From positions 1-31,630 of the forward strand of contig WRMT01000002.1 in NCBI GenBank assembly GCA_009777005.1: DNA of 31,630 bases, in the 5' to 3' direction. The notes below the pieces were generated by a model that saw nothing but the letters and a program-made list of their open reading frames with translations, made no database searches and was not told where the DNA came from. Origin of the DNA: Methanobrevibacter sp. Lineage in GTDB: Archaea > Methanobacteriota > Methanobacteria > Methanobacteriales > Methanobacteriaceae. Positions 8,501-17,956 of this stretch are shown here, piece by piece; position 1 is the first letter of the stretch, and the number at the start of each line of letters is the position of its first letter. The translations under genes and the position numbers were made by a program.

Positions 8501-11500
8501 CAAGGTTTGAAAATAACACTGCTGTAACTTATGGTGGTGCTGTTGGTGTTCCTACTGGTGGTAACTTCTATGCAAACAACTCTAACTTTACGGATAATGT
8601 AGCTGGTACTTATGGTGGAGCTATTGGTTCTGCTGCTGGTGTTAATATAACCTATTGTATATTTACTCGTAACGAAGCTGGTACTTTTGGTGGTGGAGTT
8701 GCAGCTATGGGTGGATCTTTAGCTAATTCTATTTTAAGTTGTCAGTTTGAGTATAATTATGCAGGTAATCAAGGTTATGGTGTTTATGCAGCTGGTCGAT
8801 TAACAGCTAATTATAATAGGTTCTTTAATAACACGGATGCTTCTGGTAATTTTAACCAAACTATTTGGACTAATACTTCTCAAAGCGGAAATGTTAACAT
8901 TGACTTTAATTGGTGGGGAGAAAATAGACATTTAGCTGTTGGTAACTTACCTAACAATTATGTTGTAATTGACTTTGATACTGTTAATTATGGTCTTTGG
9001 AATGGTAGTGCTCATTATGTTTATACTATACTACTTAATGACACAACTAATACTAACTTTAATGTAAGTCGCTTACCTCCATTTATGGGTGAAGCACGAT
9101 TTATTGTCCCTCCTTACAACACTTCTTTCAGTGCTCATTTAAACGGTACTGTTGTAAGTATTCCTTTTGTAGCTGATGCTTATCATGAAGGTTACTTTAG
9201 AGTGGACAATCAGTATATTAGTTTTAATGTTACTACTAACTCTACTCCTACTGTAAGTAACTTAACTGTTAATTTAGGTACTACTTCTGGTAAATATAAG
9301 GATCAAGTTACTTTAACTGCAACTTACCTTGATAATGGTGGTTATCCTGTAGCTGGTCTTGTTGTTGACTTTTATGTAGCTGGTGTCTATGTTGGTACTA
9401 ATACCACAACTGCCAATGGTACTGTTTATCATAGCTATACAGTAGCTAGTGCTGGTAATTTAAATTATACTGTAGAGTATAATGGTTCAAATAAAAATTA
9501 TAATCCTATTAATGCAAGTACAATACTTAACTTCCTTAGATTGGATACTCGTATTGTGGTTAATAATGTTGTTTATGGAAATAGTGGAGCTCCTGTAATC
9601 TTAAATGCTACAATTTATGATGAGTGGAATGATACTATTGGAAATGTAACTTTACACTTCTATGGTATGAGTGGAGGATACTATACCTTTGCTTTAACTA
9701 ACTCAAATGGTCAAGCTATAGCTAATTACACTTTCCCTGTTACTGGAAATTATACATGGTATGCTGTCTTTGATGGTAATGGTAACTATACTGCAAGTAA
9801 CTCTTCAACCAGTAGTACTGGTAGAGCTGATATTTCTCCTATAGTGAATTTAACCATTAATAAAAATGCTAATGTAACTGGTGGAGTGAACTTTGGAGAT
9901 TATGTAACTTATACTATTAATGTTACAAATCATGGTCCTGATGCAGCTACTAATGTTATAGTGCTTGATCTTTTAAATTCTAGTCTTATTTTACAAAGTT
10001 TTACTCCAAGTTCAGGTACTTATGTAAGTTCTACTGGTCTTTGGACAATAGCTAGTATTTCTGTTAATCAAACTGTAACCTTGACAATTAATGTAAGGGT
10101 AAATGTTACAGGTACTATTCCTAATGTAGCTACTATAACTAATGTGAATCAACCAAATGTTGGTGGAAACACAAGTGGTGTGAATATATCATCTTCCAAT
10201 GCTGTTAATTTAACTATTGTAAAATCTAGTAACACTTCTACTGCAGGTTATGGTGATTTAGTAACCTATACTATTAATGTAACTAACCATGGTCCTAATA
10301 CTGCAACTGCTGTTTCAGTTTATGATCAACTTGATTATCGCCTTATACTTGTGAATGCTACAGCTACTATAGGTACTTATACTAATAATGTTTGGTCTAT
10401 TCCATCTATTGCAGCTGGAGGAAGTGCAATTTTAACAATTATTGTTAGAATCAATGGTACTGGAAATATTACTAATTTAGCAAATATTACAAATGTAACT
10501 GAATTTAATCTTGCTAATGGTACTAATTCTAGTAATGTAAATGTTAGTGTACCTAATACAGTAAACTTAACAATCTCTAAAACTAGTAATGTTACTGGTA
10601 TAGTAGGTGTTGGAGATCGTGTAACTTACACTATAAATGTAACAAATCATGGTCCTGATAATGCAACATTCGTTAATGTAACTGACAGACTATCATCAGC
10701 TCTTTTATTCTTAAATGCTAGTGCAACTATTGGTTCATATAATAATAATACTGGTGTTTGGACTGTTGGAACTCTTAATGTTGGTCAAACTGCTACATTA
10801 TATATTAATGTAACTATAATTGGTACAGGTAATATTGTGAATGTAGCTAATGTTACTGTACGTGAGGTTAATCTTGGAAACAATAGTACGAATGATAGTG
10901 TAACCTTAACGGTTCCAAGTACTGTGAATTTCACGATTACAAAAACTAGTAATGCTCCTGCAACTGTTTACTTCGGAGATTTAATAACCTATACTATTAC
11001 TGTCCGTAACTTTGGTCCTGATAATGCAACAAATGTTGTAGTAACAGATATTTTAGATTCTAGATTAATCTTTGTAAATGCTGTTGGTGGAAATTACTCT
11101 ATGAGTGGTAATACTCTTTTCTGGAACATATCCAACCTAAATGTTGGCTCAACTGTTACATTAAATATTACTGTTCGTATAAATGGAACTGGAAATATTG
11201 TAAATATAGCTAATATTACTGCTAGTCAGGATAATATTGGTGAAAATGGCACAAATTCAAGTTCTAATGGTACTAATTTCACTGTTCCAAATACTGTGAA
11301 TTTGACTATTGTTAAATCAACTAATGCTTCAGCTAATGCAAGTTACCTTGATTATGTTACCTATACAATTAATGTAACAAATTTCGGTCCTGATACTGCA
11401 AATAGTGTTTCAGTCTATGATAGACTTGATTCTCGCCTTATACTATTAAGTGCTAATGCCACAATAGGTACTTATAATCCTGCTACTTATATTTGGTCTA

Positions 11501-14500
11501 TTCCATCTATTACTGCTGGTCAAAGTGCAATTTTAAATATATTTGTCCGTATAAATGGTACAGGAAATATAACAAATGTAGCAAATATAACAAATGTAAA
11601 TGAAGAAAATCTCGGAAACAACAGCACAAATAGTACTGTTAATATCTCTGTACCAAGTACAGTGAATTTAACAATTTCTAAAACAAGTAATGTTACAGGT
11701 GTAGTAGCTGTTGGAGATCGTGTAACTTACACAATCAATGTTACAAATCATGGTCCTGATAATGCAACATTTGTAAATGTAACCGACAGACTAGTTTCAG
11801 CTCTTTTATTCCTAAATGCTAGTGCAACAATAGGTTCATATAATAATAACACTGGTATTTGGACTATTGGAACTTTAAATGTTGGTCAAACTGCTACCTT
11901 ATATATTAATGTAAGTATTATTGGTACAGGTAATATTGTAAACTTAGCTAATGTTACTGTACGTGAGGTTAATCTTGGAAACAATAGTACAAATGATAGT
12001 GTAACTTTAACAGTTCCTAGTAGTGTGAATTTCACTATTTCTAAAACTAGTAATGCTTCAGCTAATGTACGCTATAATGATATAATTACTTATACTATAG
12101 CTGTTCGTAATTATGGTCCTGATAATGCAACGGGGGTTATTGTATTTGATGAGCTGGATTATCGACTTGCTTATATAAGTCATACAGCTTCTCCAGGAAC
12201 TAATTATACTGTATCTAATGGGGTTTGGGATATAGGAAGCCTTACTGTAGGACAGAATGTGACTTTAACTATAACTGTTAGAATTAATGGAACTGGAAAT
12301 ATTGTAAATGTAGCTAATATCACTACAAATCAAGATAATATTGGTGAAAATAGCACTAATTCAACAACTAATGGTACTAATTTCACTGTTCCTAGTACTG
12401 TGAATTTGACTATTGTTAAAACTAGTAATGCTTCAGCTAATGCAAGTTATCTTGATATAGTTAGCTATACTGTTAATGTAACTAATCATGGTCCTGATAA
12501 TGCAACTGCTGTTTCTGTTCTTGATCAAATTGATAGTCGCCTTATTGTCCTAAATACTGTTATGAATATGGGTAATTATAATATTGGTACTGGTATGTGG
12601 GATATTGGAACAATAGCTGCAGGTACAAGTGCAATCTTAACTATAACTGTTCAAATAAATGGTACTGGCAATATTTCAAACATAGCTAATATCAATAACT
12701 TTAATGAAACTATTAATCTTAATGATACCAATAATAGTACTGTGAATATTTCAGTTCCAAGTACAGTGAATTTGACTATTGTTAAAGTTAGCAATGTAAC
12801 TGGTTTAGATGTAGGTGTAGGTGACTTGGTTGCTTATACTATTAATGTAACTAATCATGGTCCTGATAATGCAACAGGTGTTAATGTAACTGATATACTT
12901 AGTAACCGTCTTTTATTCCTTAATGCTACTGCAAATATAGGTATTTACAACAATAATACTGGTATGTGGGTGATTAACAATCTTGCTGTAGGTCAAACTG
13001 CAACATTAACTATTAATGTCCAAGTTATTGGTACAGGTAATATTGTAAATGTAGCGAATGTTACTGTAAATGAAGTAAATCTAGGAAATAATAGTACTAG
13101 TAGTAATACTACTTTCTCTATTAACTCAACTGTAAACTTCACAATATCTAAAACTAGTAATGCATCTGCTAGTGTTCGTTATAATGATATTATAACTTAT
13201 ACTATTACTGTTCGTAACTTTGGTCCTGATAATGCAACAGGTGTTATTGTAATTGATAGAATTGACCCTCGTCTTGCTTATCTTAGTCATACTACTACAG
13301 TTGGCACTTATACAGTATCTAATGGTGTATGGGATATAGGAAATTTAGCTGCAGGTTCAACTGAAACTTTAACTATTACTGTCCGTATTAATGGTACAGG
13401 AAATATTGTAAATGTAGCTAATATTACTTCAGATCAAAATAATATTGGTGAAAATAGCACTAATGCAAGTTCAAACAGTACTAACTTCACTGTTCCAACT
13501 ACAGTAAACTTAACTGTTGTTAAAACTAGTAATGCATCAGCTAATGCAAGTTATCTTGATATAGTTACCTATACTATTAATGTAACTAATCATGGTCCAG
13601 ATAATGCTACAGCTGTTTCTGTTCTTGATGTACTTGATTATCGCCTAGCACTATTAAATGCTAATATGAATTTAGGTAATTATAATTCTCTTACAGGTGA
13701 ATGGACAATTGCTACTATAGCTGCTGGTCAAAGTGCAATCTTAACTCTTACTGTTCAAATTATTGGCACTGGAAATATAGCTAATGTAGCTAATATCACT
13801 AACTTCACTGAGGAAATTAACCTTAATGATACTAACAATAGTACTGTAAATATTACTGTTCCACGAACAGCTAATGTAACTGTAACTAAATTTAGCAATA
13901 TAACTGGTAATGTAACTGTAGGAACTAGTGTACTTTACACTATACGTGTAACAAACAATGGTCCTGATAATGCAACTAATGTAAATGTAACTGATGTACT
14001 TGATTCAAGACTTACTTTTGTAAGTGCTTCTTCATCATCTTACAATCCAAGTACTGGTATTTGGTCTATAGGAGCACTAAATGTTGGTGTAACCTTAGAA
14101 TTAAATATAACAGTAATTGTAAGTGGAACTGGTCAGATTGTTAATGTAGCTAATGTCTCTATTAGCGAAGTTAACATTGGAAACAATAGTACAGATGGTA
14201 ACAACTCAACTGTAAATGTTCCTGCAAGTGTTAACATAACAATTACAAAAAATAGTAATGTTACTTCAAATGTTATTGTAGGAGATCTTGTTAGCTATAC
14301 TATAACCGTTGCAAATAATGGTCCTGATAATGCAACAGGTCTTGTAATTATAGACCAACTTGATTCTAGACTTATCTTTGTAAGTGCTTCATTAGCTAAT
14401 TATAATGCAGCTAATGGTCGCTGGACTATTGGAAGCTTAGCAGTAAACCAAAGTTTAACCTTAACTATTAATGTTAGAGTTAATGGTACTGGTAATATTC

Positions 14501-16230
14501 CAAATATTGCAAATGTAACAGTAGATCAGGAAAATATTGGTCAAGATAATGCTAGTAGTATTCCTTTAGGTGCAGATCACATTCCTACAAGTATTTCTGT
14601 TGAAAATGTAACTCAAAATGCAACCATGCCATTTACAATAAATGGTAATGTAACAAGTCAAAATGGCTGGGCTGTAAATGGTTTTGTAAATATAACTATT
14701 AATGGTACAGTTTACAGTGTACCAGTTACTAATGGAGCATTTAGTTTAACTAACACCTACAATGAATATGGTTTATACAATGATTTCACTGTGGAATACT
14801 TTGGAGATGCAGCTTTCGCTCCTTCCAATACAACAAATGCTTGGTTAAACATTCTACCTCTATCTACAACCACTATTGTAAACACTTCTACTGCTCTTAT
14901 CTTTAACTTTACTACAAACATAACTGCAAATCTTACTGATCAATTTGGAAGACCTGTAGTTGGAGCTACTGTTACTTTCATAGTCGATGGAATAACCATA
15001 GGAACTAATATAACTAATGCACAAGGTATAGCTATTCATGATTTCACACCAGGTCCTTTCCCAGCAAACTATACACTGGAAGCAACTTATGCTGGTAATA
15101 CCACTTACTTGTCATCTAATGATACAATTACTAGACAATCAAGAGATATGGGTACTAGAATAACTATTGCTGATGTAACTACTAAAGTAAATCGTCTAAC
15201 AGAAATTCCAATCTACCTTCATAATGAATTTGACTCTCCAATGCCAAATCAAGTTATTAGGGTTGAAATAGATGGTAATGTGTACAACCTTACCACTAAT
15301 GGTCAAGGTATAGCTTATCTCTACCATACTCCAACTGAGGCTAATCCTCTTCGTATTGATGCTGAATTTATTGGAAATCCTCTATTAAGACGTTCTGAAC
15401 AAATGGGTGTATTACTTGTTGAAAAACTAGCTACTGAAATTGTATTAGACAATGTTGTTGTAACCACAGTAGAAAACTCTACTTTCACTGCAGTATTAAA
15501 AGACGAAGATGGAGATCTTTTAAACAATACTGAAGTCGATGTTTACATTGATGGAGAGTACGTTGGTACTTTTGAAACTGATACTTATGGTAGACTATAT
15601 TATACTGGTCCACCACTTCCAAAAGGCGATTTTACTATATCTGTAGCTTTTGCAGGTTCAGGTAATGTTTATGCAGGAACCACATCAGAAAGTACTTTAA
15701 CAGTACGTCCTCTAAGAACTACTACTACAGTTTCAGCAAGTCATGTAGATAATGAAACAACAACTTTCATAGCAAGGCTTTACGATGAATTTAATAAACC
15801 ATTAGCTGACAAACCTATGGCATTCTTCCTTGATGGTATGTTTATTGGTATAGCTATTACTGATTTTAATGGTGTAGCTAGGTTAAACCATACCTATACT
15901 CCTGGTGGAAGTATTGTAGCTGAGTTCCTTGGTGACAGTATTTATCGTGAATCATTGGATAATCGTCCTTTCGGTATTACACCAACAAGCAATATAACTG
16001 TTGATACTAACTCTACTGAAAATGATACTGTCCCTGATCCTATTGTTCAAGGGGATATTGACGACGATGACTTTAACTATGAATACGACGATGGCGATAT
16101 AGATGGTGATGGAACTAGTAGGTCTACTCCACTTATTGCAATGTCAGCTGCTGGTAATCCAATAGCTATGATATTACTATCATTGTTAGCTATGCTTTTC
16201 ATTGGTCTTAGACGTAGAAAAAAAAATTAA
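5584..16230 (+). CDS. Giant adhesin-like surface protein (3548 aa): Cys cluster, beta-helix, 13 DUF11 repeats, Ig-like domains, C-terminal anchor
   Basis: The start is fixed by AAGGAGG 6 nt upstream. Residues 1-30 form a signal peptide (basic start, hydrophobic core, SATA end). Residues 31-54 hold nine cysteines at 31, 34, 38, 40, 43, 46, 49, 51 and 54. A short beta-helix segment (about 60-175) and one Ig-like domain (about 178-270) precede a long polymorphic-membrane-protein-type beta-helix (about 283-1120) with repeated NN-A-x-x-GGA-[IFV] motifs. Two Ig-like domains follow (about 1220-1420), then 13 DUF11 repeats of about 120 residues (about 1421-3003; NHGPDNAT motif), then five more Ig-like domains (about 3004-3460), an Asp-rich linker with DIDDDD and DIDGDG (possible calcium binding), and MSAAGNP, a hydrophobic helix and RRRKKN. 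It is very rich in N-glycosylation sequons. By family it is a cell-surface adhesin or structural stalk. Ligand and anchoring enzyme are unknown. Synthesis is costly, so regulation is likely; repeats and two leader ORFs precede it. Confidence 0.93.
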   Translation: MLTANKSRIRVFIVIAMFLLFFSALQSATACETCDVSCSCTDCSGCPDCGCVECNPAESTEKENSNSISNIFNGSTLSLGDGIHTNFTKISIDKDITIQGNGVNNSIIFIDSNNVAFNVLSGNTLKLYNLTIFTNYIYSDGDIANFNSLVNLFNGSIAGSGTVVFENCKFINNKKTDVVVTVSASPTYNSNRITLTANVNDFNGNNLIGDVAFYINNEFSGRVSIANGVATYSVDLANGNYNVHASYVNDVDTNYGISQNQPSFNVFSLIQPLSVPLPTSGNRYWVDPSSGQDNASRNGLSIATAWRTILYAYNNAQANSSIILQPGIYQSTGNAEINLANKLNMTIIGNDTVNDVIIIPSSPPSTSSSVPTFLNISAGTSSANQRTLNLYNLIIRGGLYNKIYIQANNILNIDSLIFVNSTSGRGIYTESSYVDIIVNNSLFTNLTGSSTGKGIGTPESTVASFGSIRVNNTNFTNIAQASTGGVINHHGPSSSYVSLYNTNIINCTGSSVGAVIRCYGGAGVTLNYTNITDSGCTASSHGGIFCLNGAGSFLVTDNSRFTNVFSGGQGGVTFTHTGPSTIINTIFENCRSSNTGGVIHNAGTNPVTIINSSFIGNNATSGGAINAASSGSIAIFNSTFTNNRATSTTGGAIHAASGTVNITNSSFNNNFATTQGGAINVASGAVNIVGSNFTSNVATTFGGVIGSGGGTVSISTSNFNNNNATQYGGAIGASAGTINANLSNFNGNYVYGSGAYGGALGSPGGTINIYNSAFANNSARNNTAAATAYGGVAGVNGANAVITLVNCTVHDNWAKYGGAFGTGTSGGRINVINNTAIFNNYALEYGGVAGLGSAGTIIIENSRIYNNSAGSFGGAFGVNGAGTINATNSNLTGNDAGTYGGAVGVNGAGTVNLNFVEMIDNMAVNYGGAVALSGTGGTVNVRSSTLRRNHATGSTGYGGAIGLMSGNINVYDSRFENNTAVTYGGAVGVPTGGNFYANNSNFTDNVAGTYGGAIGSAAGVNITYCIFTRNEAGTFGGGVAAMGGSLANSILSCQFEYNYAGNQGYGVYAAGRLTANYNRFFNNTDASGNFNQTIWTNTSQSGNVNIDFNWWGENRHLAVGNLPNNYVVIDFDTVNYGLWNGSAHYVYTILLNDTTNTNFNVSRLPPFMGEARFIVPPYNTSFSAHLNGTVVSIPFVADAYHEGYFRVDNQYISFNVTTNSTPTVSNLTVNLGTTSGKYKDQVTLTATYLDNGGYPVAGLVVDFYVAGVYVGTNTTTANGTVYHSYTVASAGNLNYTVEYNGSNKNYNPINASTILNFLRLDTRIVVNNVVYGNSGAPVILNATIYDEWNDTIGNVTLHFYGMSGGYYTFALTNSNGQAIANYTFPVTGNYTWYAVFDGNGNYTASNSSTSSTGRADISPIVNLTINKNANVTGGVNFGDYVTYTINVTNHGPDAATNVIVLDLLNSSLILQSFTPSSGTYVSSTGLWTIASISVNQTVTLTINVRVNVTGTIPNVATITNVNQPNVGGNTSGVNISSSNAVNLTIVKSSNTSTAGYGDLVTYTINVTNHGPNTATAVSVYDQLDYRLILVNATATIGTYTNNVWSIPSIAAGGSAILTIIVRINGTGNITNLANITNVTEFNLANGTNSSNVNVSVPNTVNLTISKTSNVTGIVGVGDRVTYTINVTNHGPDNATFVNVTDRLSSALLFLNASATIGSYNNNTGVWTVGTLNVGQTATLYINVTIIGTGNIVNVANVTVREVNLGNNSTNDSVTLTVPSTVNFTITKTSNAPATVYFGDLITYTITVRNFGPDNATNVVVTDILDSRLIFVNAVGGNYSMSGNTLFWNISNLNVGSTVTLNITVRINGTGNIVNIANITASQDNIGENGTNSSSNGTNFTVPNTVNLTIVKSTNASANASYLDYVTYTINVTNFGPDTANSVSVYDRLDSRLILLSANATIGTYNPATYIWSIPSITAGQSAILNIFVRINGTGNITNVANITNVNEENLGNNSTNSTVNISVPSTVNLTISKTSNVTGVVAVGDRVTYTINVTNHGPDNATFVNVTDRLVSALLFLNASATIGSYNNNTGIWTIGTLNVGQTATLYINVSIIGTGNIVNLANVTVREVNLGNNSTNDSVTLTVPSSVNFTISKTSNASANVRYNDIITYTIAVRNYGPDNATGVIVFDELDYRLAYISHTASPGTNYTVSNGVWDIGSLTVGQNVTLTITVRINGTGNIVNVANITTNQDNIGENSTNSTTNGTNFTVPSTVNLTIVKTSNASANASYLDIVSYTVNVTNHGPDNATAVSVLDQIDSRLIVLNTVMNMGNYNIGTGMWDIGTIAAGTSAILTITVQINGTGNISNIANINNFNETINLNDTNNSTVNISVPSTVNLTIVKVSNVTGLDVGVGDLVAYTINVTNHGPDNATGVNVTDILSNRLLFLNATANIGIYNNNTGMWVINNLAVGQTATLTINVQVIGTGNIVNVANVTVNEVNLGNNSTSSNTTFSINSTVNFTISKTSNASASVRYNDIITYTITVRNFGPDNATGVIVIDRIDPRLAYLSHTTTVGTYTVSNGVWDIGNLAAGSTETLTITVRINGTGNIVNVANITSDQNNIGENSTNASSNSTNFTVPTTVNLTVVKTSNASANASYLDIVTYTINVTNHGPDNATAVSVLDVLDYRLALLNANMNLGNYNSLTGEWTIATIAAGQSAILTLTVQIIGTGNIANVANITNFTEEINLNDTNNSTVNITVPRTANVTVTKFSNITGNVTVGTSVLYTIRVTNNGPDNATNVNVTDVLDSRLTFVSASSSSYNPSTGIWSIGALNVGVTLELNITVIVSGTGQIVNVANVSISEVNIGNNSTDGNNSTVNVPASVNITITKNSNVTSNVIVGDLVSYTITVANNGPDNATGLVIIDQLDSRLIFVSASLANYNAANGRWTIGSLAVNQSLTLTINVRVNGTGNIPNIANVTVDQENIGQDNASSIPLGADHIPTSISVENVTQNATMPFTINGNVTSQNGWAVNGFVNITINGTVYSVPVTNGAFSLTNTYNEYGLYNDFTVEYFGDAAFAPSNTTNAWLNILPLSTTTIVNTSTALIFNFTTNITANLTDQFGRPVVGATVTFIVDGITIGTNITNAQGIAIHDFTPGPFPANYTLEATYAGNTTYLSSNDTITRQSRDMGTRITIADVTTKVNRLTEIPIYLHNEFDSPMPNQVIRVEIDGNVYNLTTNGQGIAYLYHTPTEANPLRIDAEFIGNPLLRRSEQMGVLLVEKLATEIVLDNVVVTTVENSTFTAVLKDEDGDLLNNTEVDVYIDGEYVGTFETDTYGRLYYTGPPLPKGDFTISVAFAGSGNVYAGTTSESTLTVRPLRTTTTVSASHVDNETTTFIARLYDEFNKPLADKPMAFFLDGMFIGIAITDFNGVARLNHTYTPGGSIVAEFLGDSIYRESLDNRPFGITPTSNITVDTNSTENDTVPDPIVQGDIDDDDFNYEYDDGDIDGDGTSRSTPLIAMSAAGNPIAMILLSLLAMLFIGLRRRKKN
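10204..13503 (+). repeat. Three-domain DUF11 super-repeat (~1.1 kb x 3)
   Basis: DUF11 repeats 2-10 fall into three sequence types in fixed order. Type A has SYLD and NATAVSV. Type B has SNVTG, VGDRV and FVNVTD. Type C starts VNFTI and has VRYND or YFGD. The order A-B-C occurs three times, followed by another A and two more B-like or mixed repeats. A-type units start at 10204, 11296, 12400 and 13504, a spacing of 1092, 1104 and 1104 bp. Growth therefore appears to have happened in three-domain steps. Confidence 0.85.
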
Positions 16231-16236
16231 CATGTT

Positions 16237-16272
16237 TTTAAAGGATTTTATTTTTTAATCCTTTTTTCTTAT
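16237..16272 (+). terminator. Hairpin plus T-tract terminator after giant adhesin
   Basis: AAAGGATT (16240-16247) pairs with AATCCTTT (16257-16264), followed by a T-rich tract. It is the same hairpin as at 1916-1940 and is part of the duplicated 3' flank (16231-16440 resembles 1907-2095). Confidence 0.8.
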
Positions 16273-16476
16273 CTTTTTTTTTAACAATTTTTTACTTTTT
16301 TTTTAATTTCTTTTTTAGCTATTTTTCCATATTTTTTTTGATAAACTTTTCAATTTTAATTAAATTTCATTATCCTAAATTTATTCTTCATAAACTCTTT
16401 ATTTTCCAATCAATTAGAATATTTAGCTTAAAATTACAAAATCTTTTTTACTCTCTTTAAACTATAATTTTCTCTA

Positions 16477-16845
16477 AAAAATCGAAGATTTTGCAAAGTT
16501 CCAAACTGATATTAAAAAAGGTAACTTTGATTTAAATTACCTAAAAATTCAACTAACACACTACTTGATACAAAAGCTCTCAAAATTTAATTGATAAAGT
16601 ATTAAAATGAAAAATTTGCAAATAAAATATATGGAAAAACATCACGTGTTCTACAAGATCAAAGTGAATAAATACATTATATACAATCTGAACAAGCAGA
16701 ATTAAGTCATAAAAGCAAGATATAATATGTTAAAGAAGAAAAAAAATGGAAATAGTCATTAAAATTAAAAAATTAGATTCACTTCTCAGGAAATAGCTGA
16801 AATCACTGGAATTCTTTGAAAAAAATTAAAGAACTTAAATTTTTC
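16477..16845 (+). pseudogene. Decayed C-terminal part of an Rpn-type nuclease gene
   Basis: Broken frames give recognisable pieces of the family's C-terminal half: a stretch reading KGNFDLNY near 16520, EQAELSHKSKI near 16690, and SQEIAEITGI near 16787. The last resembles the terminal motif IAKATSLSLSQIKKL type of the gene at 18686-18934. Stops and frame changes separate the pieces. A palindromic word AAAATCGAAGATTTT (16477-16491) followed by GCAAAGTTC starts the block, as inside the Rpn copy at 18515-18537. There is no start and no function is expected. Identification is by motif recall, not alignment. Confidence 0.5.
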
Positions 16846-17069
16846 TATATGTGATTAAAGTTGATAAGCGAAAAAAATATTCATGAAAGAAGTTTATGCA
16901 TTTTCACGAAAATATATATTCTCTTTAGAAAAAAATAAAATCCAAACCATAAAATAATTAATGGATGTGTCCTCTCGCCTACGTCTAAGATAAAAAAAAA
17001 GAACATTTAAAAACTTAAAAAACTTGAAGTAAGCTCATATAAAAACTGAAAATCACTGTTTAGGTCTTT
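16846..17069. other. Gene-poor spacer
   Basis: Mostly A-rich. A small GC-richer patch at 16965-16992 contains TCTCGCCTACGTCTAAGAT; read on the minus strand it gives an LRRRRED-like end reminiscent of adhesin C-termini, but without any start or upstream domain. Nothing firm. Confidence 0.4.
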
Positions 17070-17144
17070 TTAATAACCTAATAATTCTAGTATCTTTGCT
17101 AGTAAAGATATTAGTAGTGCAATTATGTATAATAAATCGCTCAT
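17070..17144 (-). CDS. 24-residue hydrophobic small ORF (possible type I toxin-like peptide)
   Basis: On the minus strand, ATG at 17144 is preceded by AAAGGAGC (about 17154-17161) with 9-nt spacing. The peptide starts MSDLLYIIALLISLL and ends KILELLGY, a single amphipathic or transmembrane helix with Asp, Lys and Glu near its ends. A strong Shine-Dalgarno, compact hydrophobic product and location beside a GC-rich structured RNA island (17356-17516, same strand) are the support. Size and composition resemble toxic membrane peptides of bacterial type I toxin-antitoxin loci and also ordinary small membrane proteins. I recognise no specific family. A TATA-like word (CATATTAAA, about 17180-17188) lies just upstream on that strand. 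Confidence 0.5.
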   Translation of the reverse strand: MSDLLYIIALLISLLAKILELLGY

Positions 17145-17355
17145 AATTACTTTGCTCCTTTAATAGTAAACACTAATAGGTTTAATATGTGTTTAGGATA
17201 TGACCATTTTTAAATTAGTGTTTCTTAAGTATGTTGTTTGAATGTTACTAATTATTTTTGAGAAGCAGAATGAGAACAACATCCAAACATTATATTTATT
17301 CAAGAATAGAGTTATAAACTTATCGAAAAATTGAATAATTATCATAAAAATATTG

Positions 17356-17516
17356 AAAAAAAATATATATAGTTTGTTGGTTGTAGTTCCCAAAAAATAG
17401 GGAACTACAGAGGATGAATACCACTAGACCGAACAAACATGAAAAGAAGACGATATGAAGCCTTCTCAAACAACATACTCAATTATGAGCTATCAGCCTG
17501 CCTAAACTTCAGGCAT
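17356..17516 (-). ncRNA. Candidate structured non-coding RNA (GC-rich island)
   Basis: This ~150-bp stretch is clearly richer in G+C than the flanks. On the minus strand, TTTATATATG (17537-17546) lies about 25 nt before a likely start at ~17515. The RNA would fold into GCCUG/CAGGC near the 5' end, CUCA/UGAG, an ~8-bp helix GAGAAGGC with GUCUUCUU, and a 3' domain. In that domain GUUUGUU pairs with AACAAAC (plus GGU/ACC with a bulged C) around a perfect 9-bp hairpin GUAGUUCCC/GGGAACUAC. Eight T residues follow (17356-17363), a natural archaeal termination site. Strand choice rests on the TATA and T-tract; the hairpins fit both strands. It matches no RNA family I can name. The small hydrophobic ORF at 17070-17144 lies ~210 nt downstream on the same strand. 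Confidence 0.55.
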
Positions 17517-17956
17517 TATATAATTATGGTAAATTACATATATAAACATAACAGTTAATGTTCACTAAATATTTTATCCTTTTTCATTGGGAAGTAAAGT
17601 TTTCGACTCTTGAAAATTATTATTAATTTTTCAATTTTATACTGAAAAAATAACCTTTCTTTAGTCGGGAACCTATTTTTCGGCATAAAAATAATCAATT
17701 TATATAATCAATCAGAAAATTCAGTGCCAAAAATTAAGTGTTTGACATTAAATCCTCCTCCATTTTAAAATTCTTTTTGAATTGAAATATTTCCTTGTAA
17801 TGTCAAAATTGTTATTCATTAGAAGAATTCTGATTTATTTGAAAAATTGATTTAACATGGTAAAATTCATTTATATCTTAATAATTGCTATTAAATAGCT
17901 AAATTTACTTGAAAAAAATTTAAACTTTAAATACCATATAATAAAAATATTTTTCC
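17517..17956. promoter_or_regulatory. Upstream region of the Rpn-type gene
   Basis: No ORF is supported. From 17767 the DNA matches 2131-2310, so the region upstream of the Rpn gene is conserved between two copies. A TATA-like word CATATAATAAAAA lies about 17935-17947, very close to ATG 17957, and no Shine-Dalgarno is visible. A near-leaderless transcript is therefore possible. Confidence 0.45.

Noticed and set aside
16957..17030. Minus-strand LRRRRED-like reading, suggesting an adhesin C-terminus
   Set aside because: Only a dozen residues match the pattern; no upstream domain, start or ribosome binding site.
17193..17393. 66-codon minus-strand ORF rich in Phe and Ile
   Set aside because: It starts at TTG inside the hairpin of the RNA candidate, has no ribosome binding site, and its composition is what T-rich DNA gives.
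17372..17438. Possible tRNA: 7-bp closing helix and a GGTCTAGTGGTA word on the minus strand
   Set aside because: No anticodon arm or T-arm sequence (GTTCGA-type) at the required places; the inner 9-bp hairpin does not fit a cloverleaf.
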